From contig JADGQE010000120.1 of assembly GCA_017882055.1 (NCBI GenBank), forward strand, positions 1 to 9,892: a stretch of 9,892 nt of DNA, written 5' to 3'. Positions 7,471 through 9,892 of this stretch are shown one piece after another. The notes beneath the pieces were generated by a model. It had not been told where the DNA came from. It was given only the letters and a program-made list of their open reading frames with translations, and did no database searches. This DNA is from Thermoflexales bacterium (lineage in GTDB: Bacteria > Chloroflexota > Anaerolineae > Fen-1058). The translations under genes were made by a program, and so were the position numbers. Position 1 is the first letter of the stretch. Every line of letters begins with the position of its first letter.

Positions 7471-7499
7471 ATTTTTGAGGTGCAGACCCTATTTTTGAG
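7471..7499. repeat. Direct repeat ATTTTTGAG, two copies with 20-bp period
   Basis: ATTTTTGAG occurs at 7471-7479 and again at 7491-7499, exactly 20 bp apart (close to two helical turns). On the minus strand this is CTCAAAAAT twice, about 130 to 158 bp upstream of the hdrC start. Helically phased copies in an intergenic region are a common layout for activator half-sites. The binding protein is unknown; the divergently encoded response regulator is one candidate. Confidence 0.45.
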
Positions 7500-7521
7500 C
7501 GTAGGCGACCCTGGACGCATA

Positions 7522-7550
7522 GATATTGGCAACCGACAGTGACGAATATC
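7522..7550. repeat. Inverted repeat GATATT-N17-AATATC
   Basis: Two perfect 6-bp arms (7522-7527 and 7545-7550) are separated by 17 bases in the divergent intergenic region. The arms are too far apart and too AT-rich to be a terminator. A binding site is possible, but the match is short enough to arise by chance. Confidence 0.3.
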
Positions 7551-7685
7551 CGCCCAAATGGGGAGTGGTGACACTCGCACTCGGACTCCATCCTCCAACA
7601 TAATAGTAGAGTGAAGATGGGTGTTTTGCCGGACGTGCGCTCGTGGGCTTTGAGTGATTCTCGCAATTCGAAACGTCATAGTGTC

Positions 7686-8804
7686 ATGGATACCAGCTCG
7701 CATCGCTCCTTCAATTTGCAACAGCGCAACTTGCGTCAGCGCTTACAGCACATGTCGATTGTCAATCGACTCTTGATCGGCAATTCGATGGTGATCGTCG
7801 TGAGCGCAGTGGTAGGGACGTTTCTGTCAGTCCAGCTCGGCTACAGCCTTGCCGAAACAGGTGTGGGACCACTCGCTTTGTTGGCGTGCTTCGCCGTTCT
7901 GCTTGGCACAGCAACTAACTATCTGATCATCAAGACGGCCCTGCGTCCGTTGCATGAACTTCGCGACATGATCGATCAGATGCAGGCGGGATCGACCGAT
8001 GAGCAAGTGCGCTTGCCGGAGGAGACTGATCCTGATGTTGGACAATTGGCGGCTACCGTCAACTCAGTACTCGATCGCCTCGACATGCGCACGCGGCAGC
8101 TACGGGCGATTTCTGAACGCGTCATCAATGTTCAAGAGGATGAACGCAAACGGATTGCACGTCGTCTCCATGATGACACTGGCCAGTCTTTATCTACCCT
8201 GATCATCAACCTGGAGCGAATGGAGAATGCGATCCCGGCGGATGCGCCCGATCTGCTGCGTCGATTGGTCACAGCCCGCAAGTTGGCGACTCGCACGTTA
8301 GAGGATCTGCGCGGCGTTATCTATGGCCTGCGTCCAACCATGCTAGACGATCTGGGGCTGGCGCCGGCGATCCGGTGGCACGCTCGATCGAGTCTGGATG
8401 AAGCCGGCGTGCAGGTAAAGTTTGACTCGATGGACGAGACGATGCGGCTACCGCCCCAAATAGAGACGACGCTGTTTCGGATCACACAGGAAGCGATCAG
8501 CAACATCGTGCGCCACGCCCGGGCAAAATCGGCCGCGATCGCGTTGTGGCGGGAAGATAATACCGCCTGTTTGTGGGTTGAAGATGATGGGTGTGGCTTT
8601 GACCTGGCTCAGATTTCGAGCCAGGCTCTGCCGATGCAACGCCTGGGTCTATTGGGAATCAGGGAACGAGCTGATCTGGTCGGCGGTGAAGTGACGGTGG
8701 ATTCCGCGCCTGGACACGGCACTCGGCTGGAGGTTCGCATTCCGCTGGTGGGAATGGAAGGAGCACGCGACAATGGAAAGAATACGAATACTGCTGGCCG
8801 ATGA
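7686..8804 (+). CDS. Membrane sensor histidine kinase, HAMP plus HisKA_3/HATPase (NarL-partner type)
   Basis: This protein autophosphorylates on a histidine and passes the phosphate to a response regulator. Counting from the ATG at 7686 (372 residues), it has two membrane helices at about 25-51 and 61-83 with only about ten residues between them; a HAMP linker at about 84-135; a HisKA_3 motif 'ERKRIARRLHDDTGQSL' with phospho-accepting His162; 'LRGVIYGLRPTMLDDLGLAPA'; an N-box 'RITQEAISNIVRHA' with Asn273; and nucleotide-binding motifs 'VEDDGCGFD' and 'GLLGIRERADLVGGE'. There is no extracytoplasmic sensor domain. The start is uncertain: GTG at 7611 and ATG at 7617 are in frame, and none of the three has a strong ribosome site. 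I chose 7686 because the added residues show no domain features. The stop lies 32 nt inside the following response regulator, so the two form one transcription unit. Confidence 0.92.
   Translation: MDTSSHRSFNLQQRNLRQRLQHMSIVNRLLIGNSMVIVVSAVVGTFLSVQLGYSLAETGVGPLALLACFAVLLGTATNYLIIKTALRPLHELRDMIDQMQAGSTDEQVRLPEETDPDVGQLAATVNSVLDRLDMRTRQLRAISERVINVQEDERKRIARRLHDDTGQSLSTLIINLERMENAIPADAPDLLRRLVTARKLATRTLEDLRGVIYGLRPTMLDDLGLAPAIRWHARSSLDEAGVQVKFDSMDETMRLPPQIETTLFRITQEAISNIVRHARAKSAAIALWREDNTACLWVEDDGCGFDLAQISSQALPMQRLGLLGIRERADLVGGEVTVDSAPGHGTRLEVRIPLVGMEGARDNGKNTNTAGR
7754..7770. repeat. Perfect 17-nt palindrome inside the kinase gene
   Basis: GTCGATTG-T-CAATCGAC is an inverted repeat with 8-bp arms and a single central base, in the 5' part of the kinase coding region where it encodes 'SIVNR'. 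It could be an operator or just a product of coding sequence; nothing else in the window shares it as far as I can see. Confidence 0.4.
8758..8763 (+). promoter_or_regulatory. Ribosome binding site of the response regulator, inside the kinase gene
   Basis: AAGGAG lies 9 nt before the ATG at 8773, within the last codons of the kinase. It supports the overlapping start and coupled expression of the pair. Confidence 0.7.
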
Positions 8805-9423
8805 TCATGCCATCCTCCGCGATGGCATTCGTGCCTTGCTAGCGGATCACTCCGATATGATCGTGGTCGGTGAAGCCGAAGATGGGCACTGGGCCGTACA
8901 CCTTGCCCGCGAACTCCATCCTGATGTGGTGCTCATGGATATTGGGATGCCCCGACTGAATGGTCTGGAAGCAACGCGCCAGATTAAGCATGATCAGCCT
9001 GAAGTGCGGGTGCTTATCCTGACGATGCACGACAATGAGGAGTATCTGCGGCAGGTGTTGGCGGCCGGCGCGTCCGGCTACGTGCTCAAGCGAGCCGCGG
9101 CCAGCGAATTGGTCGCCGCGATTCGGGCGGTGCATCGTGGCGAAGCAGCCCTGTCGCCGGCGGTGGCCCGCATGCTGATCGAAGACTATTTGAGAAGCGC
9201 GGGCAGCCAGGCGGCAGCGACCCCCTCGGATCTCACACCACGGGAACGCGAAGTCCTGCAGCTGATTGCCGAGGGCAACACGAGTAAACAAATCGCCGAG
9301 TTATTGTGCTTGTCGGTGAAGACCGTGCAGTCTCATCGCACAAGCCTGATGCAGAAGCTTGACCTGCATGATCGAGGCGACTTGATCAAATACGCCATCC
9401 AAAAAAGAATCATCGATATTTAG
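8773..9423 (+). CDS. NarL/FixJ-family response regulator
   Basis: This is a DNA-binding regulator activated by phosphorylation, 216 residues long, typical for the family. The receiver domain (about 1-120) has the acidic pair Asp10-Asp11, phospho-acceptor Asp56 in 'VVLMDIGMPRLNG', switch Thr84 in 'ILTMHD' and Lys106 in 'GYVLKRA', so all key residues are present. The LuxR-type helix-turn-helix spans about 154-210 ('LTPREREVLQLIAEGNTSKQ', then 'LSVKTVQSHRTSLMQKL'). It overlaps the upstream histidine kinase by 32 nt, and HisKA_3 kinases pair with this class of regulator, so the two are almost certainly cognate. The pair is divergent from the hydrogenase-Hdr operon, which makes that operon a plausible target; no binding site can be proven from sequence alone. 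Confidence 0.95.
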   Translation: MERIRILLADDHAILRDGIRALLADHSDMIVVGEAEDGHWAVHLARELHPDVVLMDIGMPRLNGLEATRQIKHDQPEVRVLILTMHDNEEYLRQVLAAGASGYVLKRAAASELVAAIRAVHRGEAALSPAVARMLIEDYLRSAGSQAAATPSDLTPREREVLQLIAEGNTSKQIAELLCLSVKTVQSHRTSLMQKLDLHDRGDLIKYAIQKRIIDI

Positions 9424-9639
9424 CGCACGCTTGAGCACCCCTCGATGTCTCTACCTCAAAATCGGGTACGTAACCTATACCTTCCAGGTTCTCGGACTGA
9501 TCGCCCGAACAAAAGATAGCAGTATGATCACATCCAGGCGTTCTTGAAGCAGGTGGGACAATCCTCCCGGTTCGCCAGGTGCGTCGCAGCGCATGTCCAG
9601 GCGCGCACCACACGAATGACTTAATGTGCAGGAGGCCAC

Positions 9640-9892
9640 ATGTTCATTCCAACTGCCGTTGCGCAACAGCATCCGGCCGAGGCCACGCTGCTGGCGCGTT
9701 TCGTCGCCGGCGATCCGGAAGCCGCCAACTCATTATTTCGACAACTTGGCTCGAGCGATCAGTCCAGTCTGGAACCGGTGTTAGAGGTCATCAGCAGCTG
9801 TGCCGACCTGTTCTTGTGGCAGCATCTCTTGCAGGTTCTGGCTGCCGGCCGATCGTTGGATGGCACTGACCGTCGTCCTCAAATAGACAGCG
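9640..9892 (+). CDS. Unrecognised protein, N-terminal part
   Basis: An open frame starts at ATG 9640 with AGGAGG at 9630-9635 (4-nt spacing) and stays open to the window end, giving at least 84 residues. It begins MFIPTAVAQQHPAEATLLAR and continues through 'FVAGDPEAANSLFRQLG' and 'LEVISSCADLFLWQHLLQVL'. It looks soluble and mostly helical, with no signal peptide or membrane helix, and I do not recognise a family. It is on the same strand as the two-component genes, but a 216-nt gap separates them, so operon membership is doubtful. A competing frame from 9579 to 9869 lacks a good ribosome site and ends inside the window, so I treat it as spurious. Confidence 0.65.
   Translation, partial: MFIPTAVAQQHPAEATLLARFVAGDPEAANSLFRQLGSSDQSSLEPVLEVISSCADLFLWQHLLQVLAAGRSLDGTDRRPQIDS

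Larger units (their letters stand above)
7342..7685. other. Divergent intergenic region between the hdr-mvh operon and the two-component genes
   Basis: About 344 bases separate hdrC from the preferred start of the histidine kinase (about 270 if the kinase starts at GTG 7611). I see no gene here and no sigma-70 promoter with good matches at both -35 and -10 in either direction. On the minus strand TATAGG (plus bases 7420-7425) could serve as a -10 for hdrC but has no -35 partner. The region contains several short repeats listed separately: a 20-bp-phased direct repeat, two palindromes sharing CCAAATGG, a GATATT/AATATC inverted repeat and tandem CACTCG hexamers. Weak core promoters combined with operator-like repeats fit activator-dependent control, which is an inference. 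Confidence 0.6.

Noticed and set aside
7460..7487. GTCTGC/GCAGAC inverted repeat that spans the first ATTTTTGAG copy
   Set aside because: The arms are only 6 bp around a 16-base loop; it competes with the stronger direct-repeat pattern and lacks a T-tract where a terminator would need one.
7568..7604. Possible sigma-70 promoter for the kinase (GTGACA and CATAAT)
   Set aside because: The two boxes are about 25 bp apart, far from the 16 to 18 bp needed, and no other hexamer fits either one.
9472..9490. AACCT/AGGTT inverted repeat after the response regulator as a terminator
   Set aside because: The stem is only 5 bp, the loop is 9 bases, and no T-tract follows.
9578..9609. GGTGCG/CGCACC inverted repeat upstream of the last gene
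   Set aside because: The arms are short, the loop is 20 bases, and GC-rich matches of this kind are expected by chance; there is no riboswitch-like architecture.
9579..9869. Open frame of 96 codons overlapping the last gene
   Set aside because: It has no ribosome site and an arginine-rich, low-quality protein; the frame starting at 9640 has a good ribosome site and stays open.

Overview
The window is bacterial in style: tightly packed genes, strong Shine-Dalgarno sites, ATGA stop/start overlaps, and a HisKA_3/NarL-type two-component pair. I estimate moderately high GC (mid to upper 50s percent) by eye. The protein content suggests an anaerobic, hydrogen-metabolising bacterium. The two-component proteins resemble those common in Chloroflexota (Anaerolineae-like), but that placement is a family-level impression and needs a phylogeny.

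Region 1 (minus strand, about 7341 down to 1) is one operon of eight genes. In transcription order they are hdrC, hdrB, hdrA, mvhD, mvhG, mvhA, a hydrogenase maturation protease, and a cyclic-nucleotide-binding-domain protein cut by the window edge. Three junctions are ATGA overlaps (hdrC/hdrB, hdrB/hdrA, mvhA/protease), and the other gaps are about 9 to 34 nt. Together they encode a complete cytoplasmic group 3c [NiFe]-hydrogenase plus heterodisulfide reductase (MvhADG-HdrABC). In methanogens this complex oxidises H2 and bifurcates electrons at the HdrA flavin, to ferredoxin and, through HdrBC, to a disulfide. Every expected metal-binding motif can be read: four Ni-Fe cysteines, three small-subunit clusters, the MvhD cysteines, six probable HdrA clusters, two HdrC clusters and both HdrB CCG motifs. 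The bacterial substrate of HdrB cannot be told from sequence.

Region 2 (7342 to about 7685) is the divergent intergenic region. No convincing sigma-70 promoter is visible. It holds several short repeats that could be operators: a 9-bp direct repeat at exactly 20-bp spacing, two CCAAATGG-cored palindromes and a GATATT/AATATC inverted repeat.

Region 3 (plus strand, 7686 to 9423) encodes a membrane histidine kinase with no extracytoplasmic sensor domain and an overlapping NarL/FixJ response regulator. The divergent arrangement suggests, but does not prove, that this pair controls the hydrogenase operon.

Region 4 (9424 to 9892) is a 216-nt gap followed by the start of an unrecognised gene that runs off the window. 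I saw no RNA genes, mobile elements, CRISPR arrays or convincing terminators.
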